64,000 bases of DNA from Paguma larvata (Eukaryota; Chordata; Mammalia; Carnivora; Viverridae): contig CM057843.1 of assembly GCA_030068075.1 (NCBI GenBank), forward strand, positions 40,183,832 through 40,247,831. Direction: 5' to 3'. The position numbers and the translations under genes were made by a program. The notes below the pieces were generated by a model that saw nothing but the letters and a program-made list of their open reading frames with translations, had not been told where the DNA came from and ran no database searches. Below are positions 1 to 13,029 of the stretch, one piece after another (position 1 is the stretch's first letter; each line of letters begins with the position of its first letter).

Positions 1-1959
1 GGAGGCGCAGGCATCTCAAGGCTCAGAGACGCCACGGGCGCTCACTTGGAGTGGGTACCTTGTCGTTTCTCGCCTCGCCCCCGACACCGCGGGGCTTGGA
101 AAGGCCTGAGAAAGGGAGCTGAAACCACGAAGCCCTGCTGGTCCCAAATGCCTTCCTCCCTGGTCCGGAGCGGTGTGTTCCTCCGCTGCAACCTGCTGTG
201 AATTTCCTTTTTGGGAGTTGCAGCTTTGGGTCCACACGTCACTCTCCCCCACGAACGCACGTTAGCGTGAGTGGATAGATTCAAAGACAGATAATCTTGG
301 CGGGGCGGGTAGGTACTCGCAGGGGACCCCCAAACCGAAGAAGTGTCAAGGGAAGCTGGGCAAAGTACGTGGGCATTGGGTGTCTTAAAGCCGGGATGGC
401 AAGCCGGGGAGCGTCTGCAGACTCTGCGCCGGTGCCCACGTCTTTCCTGAGAAGCGGTGTGCCCAGAGGCAAACAGGTGGTGGGAGAGGCAAGATACCAA
501 CCTGTAAACCACCATCTGGCCAAGCTCTGCCTCTCCCAGGGTGACTGACATGCAAAGCCCTGGGGTGGGAAGGAATTTCAGGGGCCCCCAGCTTCTCTCT
601 GGCCCGCCATCTCCCAAGCCGGTCAGCGGCAGAACGAGTTACACACCCACCAGACACCGTCCAGCTCCAAAGCGTGGGCATCGTTGGAGACCACAACTTC
701 AAATGCTTCGGGGGGCCAGACGGATGACATAAGCTAAGGGGCAGGGTGTAAGGCGACACAGGCAGAGGCTGTGAGGAACTGCAGGCTCTGCTCTAAGGCA
801 TTTAAATTAAAAAAAAAAAAAAAAAGATTCCACCAGCCAAACAAAACATATCTGTGGCCTGAGTGAGTGGGTGAGGCCCTTAGGTTGTGAGTTTTCGACC
901 CCTGGCTAAATAAATGGCCTTCCTTAATCCCCAGCAGCACGGATCTCCAAAAATAGGCTTTGAGCTACCACGGACTGTCTGAAAACGACAGCTCCCGAGC
1001 AGGTCTTTGCTCTAACACTTCCAGAGATGGAATGATCCTTACTTCCCAAGACAACCTTGGATTGGGCCTGCCTACCCCCACCCCTGGCGCCAGTGACCAG
1101 ACCCGCCTGCTGTGGAGCACCGAAGGAGGTGGGGTGCCCAGATAGGGGTGTACCTTTTATTTTGCAAACTTTTTTTTTTAAGTTTGTAATTTTTTTTATT
1201 ACAAATAAAATACAAGCTCAGTGTGGAAACCCTGGAAAATCCAGAGAGGCAAAAGTTAGAAAAGAAAAAATACCCCCACCTCCCTTACCACTCCCGACTC
1301 CCCGTTCAGTTGACACCTTGGGGCATACTCAGGTTCCAGTCTTCTCCCTGGCTCTGTCACCTGTAAACCCAGCGAGGAGATGCTTGGCGCAGCGCTCTTA
1401 TCGCGCTGCTTCTCGGGCTGTACAAAGGGGTTGCATCACTCCATCACCAAGCTCTCATCAGACCTGGGTTTCAACACGCAGGTCTGACCCATGCAGGGCC
1501 TAGGCTCCCCAAGCTTCTTAAGGTAAGGCACCAAAACCTGTCTTACTCGTCCGCAGGGATTCTACAGTGCCGGGCACACAGTAAGTGCTCAATAAAAGTG
1601 TTTCTACTCCCCTCCGCGCTGCTCCCCCGCCAAACCACCACACCAAGGCTAATTGCAAAGAGGAAGCAGAACCAGACCCAGGAGCCAGAGCGCCTCGCCG
1701 TCTCCAAGGTAACCTTAGACCGAGGCCAAAGGGGGCCACGCATGCGCACACTTGCCCTTCCTTCCCGTAACCTCCAGAAGCACGCAACCCGTAAAAAGCC
1801 TGCCAGAAGCCCAGCGCGCATGTGTGGCTGCACCAACACCCCGGCCGCCTCCGCCTTGTGTCAATCTGTCCGCCTAGCAATCTCTGCTCTATAAACACTG
1901 TCCGGAAATAGTGCCCTTTTCTGGAAACGAGGCCTTGTGAGCCAATCGTTGCTAGGGGC
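1..1959. other. Upstream non-coding flank of MAP3K14
   Basis: I see no coding exon here. The stretch holds an A-tract at about 808-823, an AT-rich ancient repeat-like piece near 1160-1280 and a MIR/L2 3' end near 1550-1605. Several short open frames exist on both strands, but none has recognisable protein sequence or paired splice sites. GC content rises toward 1960, where the promoter island begins. Confidence 0.6.
1550..1605 (+). repeat. MIR/L2-type 3' end fragment
   Basis: The sequence contains a near match to the conserved 3' end shared by MIR and L2 elements, with a 'gggcacacagtaagtgctc' core followed by AATAAA. The AATAAA belongs to the repeat and should not be read as the polyadenylation signal of an upstream gene. 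Confidence 0.6.
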
Positions 1960-2650
1960 TGTATGACGGGACGGGACGTCTCATTGGTTAGACTGGAGGA
2001 GTGGGAGGGGCCAAGGGCAGAGGTGCGGCCAAAGCGAGGAGGCGCGAAGCAGGGCAAATCTGCAGCCGCCGGGGGAGGCGTGGCCCCGGGGGCGGCTTGG
2101 CAGGCGGTGGGGGGGAGGGGCCCGAGGCGGTGGCGGGGGGCGGGGCCCGAGGCCGGGGCGGGGCGACCGTGGGCCCCGAGCACAGCGGTCGGCGGCCGGC
2201 GGCGGGAGATCGCGGGCGAGGGGAGCGCGACACTCGCTGGTTGGGGAGATCGGCGCTCAGCCGGTAGGTGCCTGGGCGGGATCCCGGGGCCCCGAGCGGG
2301 GCGCCGAGAGAACGGCGGGGAAGAGTCGCCCCCCAGCCCGGGGCCGGGCCGCGACCTGGCCCGCCGCCCGGAATGGTGGGGGTCCGCGGCGCGGACGGTC
2401 GGATCCACTCGCGCGCTGGCCTTCGGCGATCGGCCGCCGGCGCTCGCTTCCCACCACGCTGCCAGAGCCACGGTCGCACGCCGCGCTCGTCTCGCACCCC
2501 CGCAGGCCGCGCGCGCGCCGAGAGCGCGCGTAGGGGCGCCCTGCTTCCCCTTCCCCAACACCCTCATTCCCCTGCGCTCAGCCTCCCCTGCCGCCAAGCC
2601 CGCCGCTCCCGCTCCTCTCCCCGGGTGCCCCCCGGGTGAGAGCTCGCCTC
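1960..2650 (+). promoter_or_regulatory. MAP3K14: CpG-island promoter of MAP3K14
   Basis: This is the densest CpG and G+C stretch in the first 20 kb, with several GC boxes of the GGGGCGG type between about 2085 and 2170. A CCAAT box lies at 1942-1946 and an inverted one (ATTGG) at 1983-1987. No TATA box sits at a suitable distance, as is normal for a dispersed CpG-island promoter. A TATAAA at 1890-1895 lies before both CCAAT boxes and is probably incidental. The island precedes the first good donor at 2264. The exact start site cannot be read from sequence. Confidence 0.7.
2040..2263 (+). other. MAP3K14: MAP3K14 exon 1 (non-coding, 5' edge approximate)
   Basis: A good donor (CCG then GTAGGT, GT at 2264-2265) lies at the downstream edge of the densest CpG stretch. 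The first coding exon, 23.5 kb downstream, begins with only 20 bases of UTR after its acceptor, so a separate non-coding first exon is required. MAP3K14 is known to have an untranslated first exon. The 5' edge is a guess and the donor is the only sharp boundary. Confidence 0.5.
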
Positions 2651-5370
2651 GGCTCGGGACGGAAGGTGGCGGATGCACGAGCGCGCCGGGTCTGTGCGTC
2701 CTCCCACCTGCTCTGGCGGCGAAACCCCTCGGCCTTCCCTCGGGAAGTTCTCGGGTCACACCCCGAAGCGGGGAGAAGGAGCAGAGCCTGCCCTCGGCCG
2801 CCACTGGGGCAGTGCTGGCCACGCTCAGCATCCTTTCTCACCCTGACCCTTCTGTAAGTCTTTTGTCCGCTACGCTCAGGACGTCATCCGCGACCGGTAT
2901 AATATTCCCGTCTTGGAAGCCCACCAGGCAGCGGGCAGAAAGAGGCCACTCGTACAGTGCAATCTCACCTGCCCAGAAGCCTCCTTGGTGCGGGGCGACT
3001 TCAGAAGAAGGGCTTCCCTCCCGTTTAGAGTTAAAAATGTTGCTTTCGGTCTTGAATGGTGTACTGGGGAAGTCGTGTGGGGAGCAGAGAATGAGCAGAG
3101 AAAAGGTACAGAAATCGGCGATGGAAGTGGCAGGATTATTTTTGTTAACTGGAGGCGGTGGCTTAAGGAGTCTAATTCAAGGATGTTAAAGGGTGAGACG
3201 TGGGGCCCACTACAAAAGAGCAGTCTGAAGTTCATTCCAGGAAAAATGTTGAAAACCCCTTGACTAGAAACATGGTCTCTGAAAGACTAGAGGGAGATAG
3301 TATCTTAACATTAGTGATGTGTTTTTTACTTAGTATCTTCATACCTGTAATCTTTTTTCCTTCAGACATCCGCGAGAAGACATAGACGGTATTGTCCTTT
3401 TTTATAGGTGAGGCACCCGGAGCAGGTGCCGTGGGGGGTAGTATGTATTTTGCCTCATGCGTTCTAGCCAGGACTCGGGCTAAGGAACGTGGGCCTCTGG
3501 AGCCTTACCCGGGTTTCTTCTCCCCCGGCCCAGGACCACATGATGGGACTTGGTTGCAGGAAGAAGGGAGAAATTTGGTGTGGTATTTATGCTCTTGCCG
3601 CGAGAGGACAGGTGCTCGGCTTGCTGACGGTGTGTTCGGATTTGCTCTTGGTGTTTTTTAAGCGATGTCAAAATCAGTTCCTTGGGTGCAGTGATGCCAG
3701 ACCTCTCGCGGACACCTTTAAGACATCCTCATTTATTTTGAAGGGTGTGGTGAACGTCTCAGAAGGTCTCAAAATAAAAGTAATAGTCTCTTTAATTTTA
3801 GAAATGCGTACCCAGGTGTATGCCCCTCCCCCCCCCCCCCAGACACTTTTGTAAAATCAGACAGCCACAAGCTGCCAACCTTTCGATCATCTTCGGACTG
3901 TTTTCAGATTATAAGGAGCCGATCTCAAGGGGGTTTTTTGCCCCTGGTAGTGTCTGTTAGGGTTTGTGGGAGCGGCACCACAGACAGAGACCCTGCCAAA
4001 TGAGCCTTCGTCTATTAAACAAAAATGTCTGGTTGGCCGTTTCGCCTCAACAGATGGAGGTTTGGTTCCTCATTTTGGTTCTCCCGTCGAACACTGACTC
4101 CTTTGTGATCTGCTCGGAGTGTTTATATATCATTTAATGTTGAGAAGCAGGCTTGCCCTGATTGGTTGTCCGACTCCGGGCAACTGTTGTGATTTTTTTT
4201 TTTTTTTTTTTTTTTGGTTCACGATAGCAGTTCATCCTGGCCAAAGGCAGAGTTTCATCCGGAGTTGTTCTCTTCGTCGTTGGCACCCCCTTAAGAGGGT
4301 TCTGTCGCTTTGGCCTGTGAAGTCACTTTTAATTTCCTATTTTTTTTCCTGTCTCCGTGCTCAGCACATGTGATTTTCGAACAGGTCGGCCCGCCTTGGC
4401 GAAGAGTTGACAGATTCACGTCGGTGGGCTTGCCAGATGGGCGTTCTGGGAGGATAGTTAAGAAATCGGGGAACCCGACTCAGTCCTAAATGAGAAGTAG
4501 AAGTCGGCCTGACACTCACACAGGCAGCGTGTTTGTACCAAGGGCTCCTATCATCTCAAAGCTGGTTTTTTTTTTTCCTGGCAAAAGGTTAAAATGCAAC
4601 TAAAATTCTGCTTTCGTGATTAATAAGTCACTACCGCAGTTGTGTCTGATGCTTCCTGTTTGCCCCATTTTAGTATTTCAGTTAAACTGGAAACATCTGA
4701 GCGTTATGGGCACTTCTGATGGCACCGGCGTGAAATTGGCGGGAAGGGAGGCAATTCCATGTCCGCGGATTTGGGGGACTCTAAAACAAGCCGGGCCCTC
4801 CGGCCTCTGCACCCCGGGGGCACGGAGGGAAAGGAGTGGAGGCTGGGCCTCCTCAAGGGGGTGGGGCGGGCATTAGACATGTGCACGTGTGAAGCCTTAT
4901 GCGTTTACTTGGTGTGATGCTGACTGAAATGTTGAAAGCAGTAGATTAGAAATAGAAGGCTAAACATAGGGCAGACCGTGTGGTCGAACATTTCAGTCGA
5001 GCCGAGTGAGCCATCGAAGTACGTTGGGCGCACGGTCGTTGGTTCTGGGCTTGGCTTCCATACCTGAGTGGCACTACAGAGAAAAAGCCAGTTTCCCTCC
5101 AGTGGCCTGTGTGCCCGTCTTTGTGTTCCAGTTTCAAAGATTGTCTTCCTGGCTTGCTATTTTATGGCCTTTAATCACTTATCCTCCTGATAGAAATCCC
5201 TTAAAATTTTATGGCATCTCGAGTAATGGTACATGGCAGCCATTTTTTTTTTTTTTATGCTTTCTTAAAACGGGGCCAAAGACCGGGGAAGGGAAGCCTA
5301 GTAAGGAGAAATGTAGACAGGATTACTCAGGGGACCATTGTCATGCCCAGCAGCTAAACCCGCATTTCTT

Positions 5371-5592
5371 TTCTTTTTTTTTTTTTAACGTTTATTTATT
5401 TTTGAGAGACATAGAGACAGAGCGTGAGCAGGGGAAGGGCAGAGAGAGAGGGAGACACAGAATCTGAAGCAGGCTCCAGGCTCTGATGAGCCATCAGCAC
5501 AGAGCCTGATGCGGGGCTCGAACTCACAGACCCTGAGATCATGACCTGAGCTGAAGTCGGCCGCTTAACCGACTGAGCCACCCAGGCGCCCC
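5371..5592 (-). mobile_element. Feline tRNA-Lys SINE, full length
   Basis: A complete minus-strand copy with a T tract at its left end and the reverse complement of GGGGCGCCTGGGTGGCTCAG at its right end. Flanking direct repeats of 16 bases (5355-5370 and 5593-5608, one mismatch) mark the insertion. Confidence 0.93.
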
Positions 5593-5969
5593 TAAACCCC
5601 CATTTCTTAACATCTAGTTCACTGCTTTTTCTATTAACTTACCCAGGAAAGGATAAATTGGGGGGGCAGATTTCCCCCCAAAACATGCCAATTTCGAATG
5701 TGACTAAACTGGGGTAGCTGCTTTATTTTTCTATGTATGCTAACAAGTATTAATAGTAATAATTGTTGGTAACAACGGTTAACCGGTGTTGGTTATTCAT
5801 AATTACTTGTTACTAAAAGGCCAACAGATGAATAGCACGTTCTCTGGACGAGTCTGCTGGTCTTCATTTTACAGATGCAGAAATTAAGGTCAGGGGATTT
5901 GGCCGGAGCGGTAGGACAAGTCTGTGGTGTCTCCAATGTCAAGTGTGGGGGGTTTAGGCTGTCAAGTCA

Positions 5970-6180
5970 GACAGAGCTGGGCCAGGGCCAGGTCTGCCAC
6001 TGTCTGCCCGTGTGACTCAGGCAGATCCCTTCGCTCCTCTAAGCGTTGGGTGCCTCCTCTATAAACGGGGTCAGAAATATTTCCTGGGGTCGTTTTGAGT
6101 AGACAGTGAGAGCATGGATGTAAAAGTTCTGAGCCCCGTGCCCGGCCCGTAAGAAGCCACAGCACACGATGGCTTACGAT
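5970..6180 (+). repeat. MIR element
   Basis: It contains the ordered MIR blocks: a CTGTGTGACTCAGGCA-like core, a CTCTATAAACGGGG block and a GAGCATGGATGTAAAAG block. Confidence 0.7.
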
Positions 6181-6194
6181 GGCTGTAAGCGTTG

Positions 6195-6262
6195 TTGTCG
6201 GTGGTGGTGGTGGTGGTGGTAGTAGTAGAAGTAGCGGTAGTAATAGCGGTAGTAGTAGTTGC
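6195..6262 (+). repeat. GGT/AGT triplet array
   Basis: A (GGT)n run grades into an interrupted (AGT/AGC)n run. It directly follows the MIR. Confidence 0.9.
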
Positions 6263-6839
6263 CTTTGCTTCTGGAAGATGATGTCAGGAAGGGTCAGACT
6301 GCCTGACAGGGCAGAGTCATTTTTCTCAGTAGGACCTCCGGGGGTTGTTTCTTCTGCGTAGAGGTTTTAGCTGTCACGTTCTCCCTGTCTTATACCACAT
6401 ACCGTCCTCACCGGCCTCCGGAGGAGCCTACCGAGGCCCAGGCTCTGCCCGATCAGAGTGGGTGAGCCTAGACCCAGGGTACCCTCGGCCCTCCCAGGAC
6501 GCTGAGCCAGAAGCCGGGCTGAGCCTTTCTTTCTAGGACTCCCTTGTGCCCCTTCCCCCCAGTGTGGTGCAGCGGGTCCCAGCCTTAACTCTGGAGCTGA
6601 AAAATAGGAAAATACTGTATAACATATAAGTCAACAAGGGCTTGTTCTTGGTTTGAGGGCCTCGAAGGGAAAATTTTGGTTCTGTGGGATAAGGTTCTCA
6701 CCGCTGCGTGGCACCCCCAGCTCACCGTCCTTTCCTCTTATAAATATGTCTCTGTCAGCTTATCACGCGTTCCGTGCGTGGGGGTCCTGGGTCTACAGTC
6801 AGGCACCTGCAGTTTCTCCTTTAAATCCCCCAAGGAAGA

Positions 6840-7053
6840 GGGCGCCTGGGTCGGCTCAGTCGGTTAAGCGTCCCACTCTTGGTTTCGGCTCAGGTCACGA
6901 TCTCACGAAGGGTGAGCTCGAGCCCCATGTCTGGCTCTGCGCTGACATCTCGGAGCCGGCTTGGGATTCTCTCTCTCCACCCCCCTCTCTCCTTGCCCCT
7001 CCCCTGTTCGTGCTCTGTCTCCCTCTCAAGATAAATAAATATTTTTTTTTAAA
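6840..7053 (+). mobile_element. Feline tRNA-Lys SINE
   Basis: It has the head, tRNA-like B-box region, CT-rich part and A-rich tail in sense orientation. It is somewhat diverged, with a one-base insertion in the head. Confidence 0.9.
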
Positions 7054-7564
7054 TGACCAATCACCCAAGGGAAAAAAGTTCCGCGTTACATTTTAAATTC
7101 TTCTTTCCTCTTCTTAATACAAAACAAAAATATAGGCTCCCACCAGGCGGGCGTTCCCTTTAAATAACATTTTGTTTTCTCTTGGGGAAGCTGTCTTCAT
7201 GGCCAGAGTCATTTCTAAAGTGAACCTAGTTTTTAGAAAAAATAGATCACCGGATGTCAAGCCTCATGTGGAGCTCAGTTCAGATGAAAATGAAACCAGC
7301 GGGCCCGGAGCGGCAGCTCCACACTCGGCTTCGGGCCGGAGGTGAGAGGCACAGGGTCTGGACCCGGCTCACTGACTGGTCGGCCCCACAGAGCGCGTTC
7401 GATAGGTGCCTTAGTCATTTTCCAGGCGGCTTTGCTTAGGTGAGCAGAGCACTTTCTCTAGAAGGTGAGTCACCCGTGCAGGGGTGTAGGTGACAGGCGA
7501 CTCATTCCCCAGCACGGTCGCAGAGGAAGTCTTGAGCAGACCTTGTCAGGAAGCCCTCTGCCAC

Positions 7565-7688
7565 GGGGGACCTGGCGGGCTCTGTCGGAAGAGCGTGGGA
7601 CTCTCGATCTCGGGGTCGTGAGTTCGAGCCCCTCGTTGGGTGTGGAGATTACTAAAACACATAAATAAATGCATACACTTTAAAAAAA
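7565..7688 (+). mobile_element. Short feline tRNA-Lys SINE, tRNA-like
   Basis: The short form lacks the CT-rich body. Its tRNA-Lys-derived part ends in GTTCGAGCCCC plus a GTTGGGTGTGGAGATTA tail. It resembles a tRNA gene but has a SINE tail and no intact cloverleaf. Confidence 0.85.
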
Positions 7689-8605
7689 GAAGAAGAGGTG
7701 GCTCTGTGCCAAAAATCACTTTCATTTCAGCAGAAGGGCTTTGGAGGCAGGGCTTGGAGCCGAGGCTTGCCAAGCGACAGATAGACGGATCCCCTGGCGG
7801 GGGACGTGTCATGCGGACAAGGCACAGACCCCGGAATAGTAGTGTCACTGTACTCCTGAGTCCAGCCACCTTCAGGGTGGAAAATGGCCCGCTTCCAGTG
7901 ACAGTCAGCAAAGAGGCTGGAGGGGAGCTTTGGCTCCAGGGAGCCGGGAACCCCCTTGGCAAAGAGCAGAGAGATGCAAGCCATACTTTGGTGTCAAAAG
8001 ACCTTTCGGGAAACCCTTTGCTGCCCGCCCCCCTTTTTGCCACCTGAGTTGGAAGGCTCCGAAGAGCTGCGGTGGTTGAGAAGGCTAGGTTCAACCCTGG
8101 GCTTCGGAAAACTCGTTCTAAGCCCACCGCCACTCCAGCTGTCTCCACCCCCGGGGCCAGTGTTCGGACTTCGAAAGGAGGAGCAGAGGATAGTCCTGAG
8201 GCACCCCTGCCGTCCAGTGTCTGGTCGCTGTGTCTTCTGCTCACTGTCTTACCACTAAGGCCACGACCAGGTGTCCATCAAGGCTAAGTTTGTCCAGACC
8301 GTCTGTCCTAGACCAGTGTGGTCGGTGTTGGGCTCGGCTGCCGATCGGGGCCAGCTATAGGCAATGTCCACGGTTAGCCACAAAGGGGGCTCGACTGTAT
8401 TGAAGCCTTCGGGGGGGAAACTAGCACTACCTCGCAGGCGGTCACAGACTCCACCTCAGCACACCCCCCCCAATCCGAGCTAGCCAGCCATCATTTCAGG
8501 CAGGCATGGCTCAGTGACCTTTAGGCCTTAACCACTGTGTCAGGAAAGAGCTGTTAGAATTACAGCCTAGAAATGATCACTATCATTTACATCCTCCCCT
8601 ATTTT

Positions 8606-8811
8606 TCTTTATTTTTAAATTTTTTTTTTTATTTTTATTTAGACAGAGAGAGCAAGCAACTGGGGGAGGGGCAGAGAGAGAGAACTCTAAGCAGGCTCCT
8701 CACTGTCAGCGCAGAGTCTGATGCGGGGCTCAAACTCACGAACTGGGAGATCATGGCCTGAGCCGAAACCAAGAGTCGGACGCTTAACCGACTGAGGCAC
8801 CCAGGCGCCCC
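8606..8811 (-). mobile_element. Feline tRNA-Lys SINE inside a MIR
   Basis: A minus-strand full copy with a 12-base target duplication (8589-8600 and 8812-8823, one mismatch). It interrupts an older MIR-like sequence that resumes on the right. Confidence 0.9.
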
Positions 8812-10044
8812 ACATTCTCCCCTGTTGCACAAAAGAGAAGACAGTGGCCTAAGGAAGCCGAGGTGCTGAAGGCCACTCGGTCAGTTAATGGCAGTCTCTG
8901 AACTGAAGTCCAGGCTCTTTTCACCCTGCTGTGCTGCTGCCGCGGAGCCGGGGGCGCTGCTCCCGGGGTAGGAATCGTACTTTTTCACTAGTTCCTCTCT
9001 ATTCCCCCACCTTGGCCCCCTCGCTCTCAAGTCTTTCTGCAAGCTCTGCCAGGCCTGGGAAGGGCGGAGCCAGAACAGCAGCTGCTGCGGGTCTGAGAAA
9101 AAGTCAACAGAAAGCTATTCATCTGATACTCTCTTATACCATGAAGTTTGTGTAACCAAAAGGAGGTCAAGGTTGATAAGAAAATACAAGTCTGGGCAGG
9201 GTTACCCGGAAGTCTCAAAGGGCGCTTGCACCTTTAGGGCACTTCCTACCTCCCCGCGCGGTGTCTTACCCAAAGCGGGCATTCAGTTGCCATTAATGAT
9301 TGACGGCGAGGGCACAAAGCCGTCGGGCACCAAGGAGCGCTTCTGTGTCTCCGCCGTGAAGAAGAGACCTGTTGCCCGTGGCACGCAGGTGGCCGGGAGA
9401 GCCAGAGCAGTCGGATGTCATTCCAGCTGGACGTGTTCAGCGGCTCTCGGCGAAGACGCTCTTCCTCGTGGGCAGAGCGTGGCGTCGGGGCTGGACAGTG
9501 GTCCCTGTAAGCGCAAAGAGCCGTTGTGTCTGCGATTAACCACCCACCTGCTGCCCTCACTGATACGTCCTTTTACTGTGCCAGAATTTGCCAGTACCCC
9601 TACGTCTGCTGGTCAGCCCCAGGGGTGACTGAGGGGAGTTAGGAGGAAAGGGGGCCTTAGCCAACCGCAAGTGAGGACGTCATTACCAATTAAGACTAGA
9701 AATGGACTCCTTTGGCCCAAGAAGTGAGTTGGATGAACCAGGCTCCTTGAGCCCGTGCTCGGTAGCCCCAGCCGGCAGATGCTGTGCTTTGAGAGGCAGA
9801 ATAGCTTTACAGAGATCAATGGAAAAGGCGGAGATTTGTGTACATACTACCTCCCAGGGCGCATGTGTGTACACATCGGAGCCCAGGTGGATATTGTCCA
9901 GTTCAGAAGGATCACCTTCTCAAAGAAGTGGAAATCATTGGGTCTCAAGGGCAGCATTTAGGAAAGGGGACAAGGGTGGCTCAGGGGCCAACTCGCAAGA
10001 TACCTTCTTGTACGCCAGTATAGTCAGAATACAGGCGCCGTGGT

Positions 10045-10250
10045 GGGGCGCCTGGGTGGCTCAGTCGGTTAAGCGTCCGACTTCGGCTCAGGTCATGATC
10101 TCACAGATCATGGGTTCGAGCCCCGCGTCGGGCTCTGTGCTGATGACTCAGAGCCTGGAGCCTGCTTTGGATTCTGTGTCTCCCTATCTCTCTGCCCCTC
10201 CCCTGCTCGCGCTCTGTCTGTCTCAAAACTAAATAAACGTTAAAAAAAAT
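10045..10250 (+). mobile_element. Feline tRNA-Lys SINE, full length
   Basis: A near-consensus sense copy. The flanks carry a diverged duplication starting AATACAGGC on both sides. Confidence 0.93.
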
Positions 10251-11059
10251 TAAAAGAAAATACAGGCACCATGCTGTGACCCCGGGTACAGGGAGCTGGC
10301 TCTGCCCTTTCCCACTCACCGAATGAATGGCCGGTCTGGACACTCGGACACCAGGCCGCCCGGGCTCTTAGAACCGAGGAGCACATCAGTCACCCTTTCG
10401 GTGAGTGCTTGCCAAGACCATCTCGGTTGTAGGCTCTGGCAGGTGCTGGAATATGGAAACGAGGATAACTGAGGTGCCGCCCTCAAGGAGCTCGCTGTGG
10501 TGGGGAGGGGTCGGGGGCAGGCAGACATTGCAGGTGCTAAATCATGAACCGCGACTGTGTAGGCTGGAGAGGAGCCTGGCAGGCCCTCTCGTCCAGCGGG
10601 GCCCGGCGCTGTCACACACACAGCCCCTCGGAGGCGAGGAGCGCCGCCTCCCGTTTTGCAGGCGTCTGGATGGGAACACCCTCAGCAGTTCTAATCTTGG
10701 GCTCTCGTACCACTTGTCGGCTTGGAAAAGGAGCTTGAGAACAATCTGGAAACCTCAGCACTGGGGGAAGGGAGCATAGTGGCAGAGGCGAATACAGTCG
10801 GGAGAAGTGTGTGCTTGCACATGGCTCAGAGCAGAAGCAGACAACAGATAGCCAGCTATCAAAGACATGGCCGACTTATCCCAGCCTTCCAGGCTGGAAT
10901 AGAGAAGGCGGCGACACAGTGACAAATCCCGTGTGCTTGGTGCCACTCCGACACAGGTTCCTAGGCAAAGGATTCAAAGCCTGAGCCGTGACAGTGCTTC
11001 TTAGTGACCAAGTTCAGCCTTCCAGAAAAGTCCCAGGGTTACGACGGTGAAAGCCTCGT

Positions 11060-11165
11060 GAAGGCAAGGACCTTGTCTATCTTGGTCACCGTGGCATCTT
11101 TTGGCCAGCACAGCACCTGGAGAATGGGAACCACTGGCTGAGTATTTGTGGTCAAGTGAAAGTAC
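11060..11165 (+). repeat. L2 3' end
   Basis: It has the conserved L2 tail pattern: GAAGGCAAGGACCTTGTCT, then a CACCTGG block. Confidence 0.6.
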
Positions 11166-12372
11166 AAGAGTAGCATCCATTTTCCTCCTTCTAGGCCCTG
11201 ATGGCCTGAGAGACGCTCACAGAGCCACAGGCTGTTCACGGTTTCCCCTCCTGTACCAAGGATTACTCTGAGAGCTTCTAGAATATTCCCTGTTATACCA
11301 CAGGTCCCAAGCCATGGCAAGAATGTGACCCTGTATTATAAAGGGACATGTCAGAGTCACCTTTGCTGCTCCCGTCCTCAAGTTGTCACTCAGTTGCCAA
11401 AAGGTACAGTAAGGCGACGTCTGAGATGAAGCCGTGGGCCGGGTTCCGCTGCCACAGTGCTTCCTTCCATTTACGCCCGTGCGTTGGAAGTCTTCCGTGG
11501 AAAGCCGAGTTGTTTGGGTTTCTTGTTTATTCTGAAGTTCCTCAAACTAGTTCCTCAATTTCAAAACCAGTCACCAGTGACTACAACGAACTTGGAGCCT
11601 CCTCCCTCACAGGGAGGCTGAGCCTGTCTTTCTCCGTCTGCCCTGCAAGGTGGACCCTGCTGGAAGCCAGTCCCCCTTGGGAAAACCAGAGTTACAAACC
11701 AAGAGAGGAGGGGAGTGGCTGTATTTCAGTGTGATTAACCGGAGTCCAGGGGACGACTCCTTGCTCAGAATCCAATTCGAAAAAGGTTAAATAAGGAGAT
11801 CTGTTTTCCACAACCAAATGTTGCTTGTAGTGATGACTTCAAGGCTCGGCAAGCTCCAGAAGTGCTTTTTGACTCATCAGAAGAAAGGCGATTGTGTTTG
11901 GCGTGCTTCTAGTGTCGGGGGCAGTGGACGGCACTGTAATCTTCGGAAATTGATCATTACCAGTCGGTATACACTGCAGCCTCACTTAATCAAAATGTTT
12001 AAAGACACAAAATACCCTACGAAACACACTTGAAATTTTCCATAACATACATTAAAAATTCTTTGCCGGGATAGTGTATAAAATGAGGCGTGCATGTGGT
12101 TGTTTTTTTTCCCCCCGCTTCAATAGTCTTTCCCTCCCCCAAGGTTCTCCTGCATGCCAATTCCATAATTGTCCGTGAGGGTCAGTGACACCCCGGTGGC
12201 ATCTTCTGTACGCTGTCACCTCCCCTTCTGCCAAGGATTCAAAAGCTGAATTGAAAATGCCATTGTAACACTTTTCTTTGAAAGCTTACACAATGCTCTT
12301 TATCAGGGGCCTGGAGACAAAGTACTGACCGTATATATAAAGATAGTAGCTATTAAAAAAACAAACAACATA

Positions 12373-12502
12373 GGGGCACCTTGGTGGCTCTTTGGGTTAA
12401 GCGTTCAACTCTTAATTTTTTGGCTCAGGTCAGGGCGCCTCATCGGGGCTTGCTTGAGATTCTCTTTCCTGCTCCCTCTGCCCGTCCCCCCACCCCTTCA
12501 AA
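12373..12502 (+). mobile_element. Diverged feline SINE
   Basis: It has a recognisable head and CT-rich tail but an internal deletion across the B-box region. It is older than its neighbours. Confidence 0.75.
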
Positions 12503-12570
12503 AACACCACCAACAACAACAAAAACCAAAGTAAAGTAGCCTGGAGCCAGGTTTTCTAAAATGAATGGCT

Positions 12571-12708
12571 GGGGCACCTGGGTGGCTCAGTCGCTTGATT
12601 TTGGCTCAGGTCATGATCTCACAGTTTGTGGGTTCGAGCCCCACGTCTGCTTGGGATTCTCTCCCTCCCTCCCTCCCTCCCTCTCTGTCAGAATAAATAT
12701 TTAAAAAC
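12571..12708 (+). mobile_element. Feline SINE with CCCT expansion
   Basis: A sense copy, internally shortened, whose CT-rich part has become a (CCCT)n array near 12660-12685. Confidence 0.85.
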
Positions 12709-13029
12709 ATAAAGTGAATAGCAAGTTTGAACTTTGTCATAGAATTGGTCCTTGTGCCGGGCCCGGGTATGTATTAGCTGATACCTGTGCTGGGCGTGGG
12801 TGGGCTAGGGAACACAGGCCTGCCACCTGTCCAGCTTGGAGTCTTCACTCCCCGTCACCGTTGCAAGTTGCTTTTTTCCAGAACATCAGCCAGCTGCGTT
12901 TATTCTCCCTAACTGAGATGCTTCCTCCTGGGTCAGTCCCTGGGTTTCTCGCTAACAAACCTTTGGCCGGCGGCTGCTTCTGTATTTGGGTCTCGATTCT
13001 TAGAGCTTAGATCATTTGAAAATAGAGCG

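Noticed and set aside
1585..1600. AATAAA as a polyadenylation signal of an upstream gene
   Set aside because: It belongs to the MIR/L2 3' consensus, and no upstream coding exon exists in the window.
1518..2831. 437-codon open frame on the minus strand across the CpG island
   Set aside because: The G+C-rich island lacks stops by composition. The translation is Arg/Pro/Ala/Gly-rich without family resemblance, and the region is explained as the MAP3K14 promoter.
7565..7650. tRNA-Lys-like sequence
   Set aside because: It has a tRNA-like B box, but the rest is the short feline SINE with its typical tail. The other SINEs also look tRNA-like at their heads. None is a functional tRNA gene by eye.
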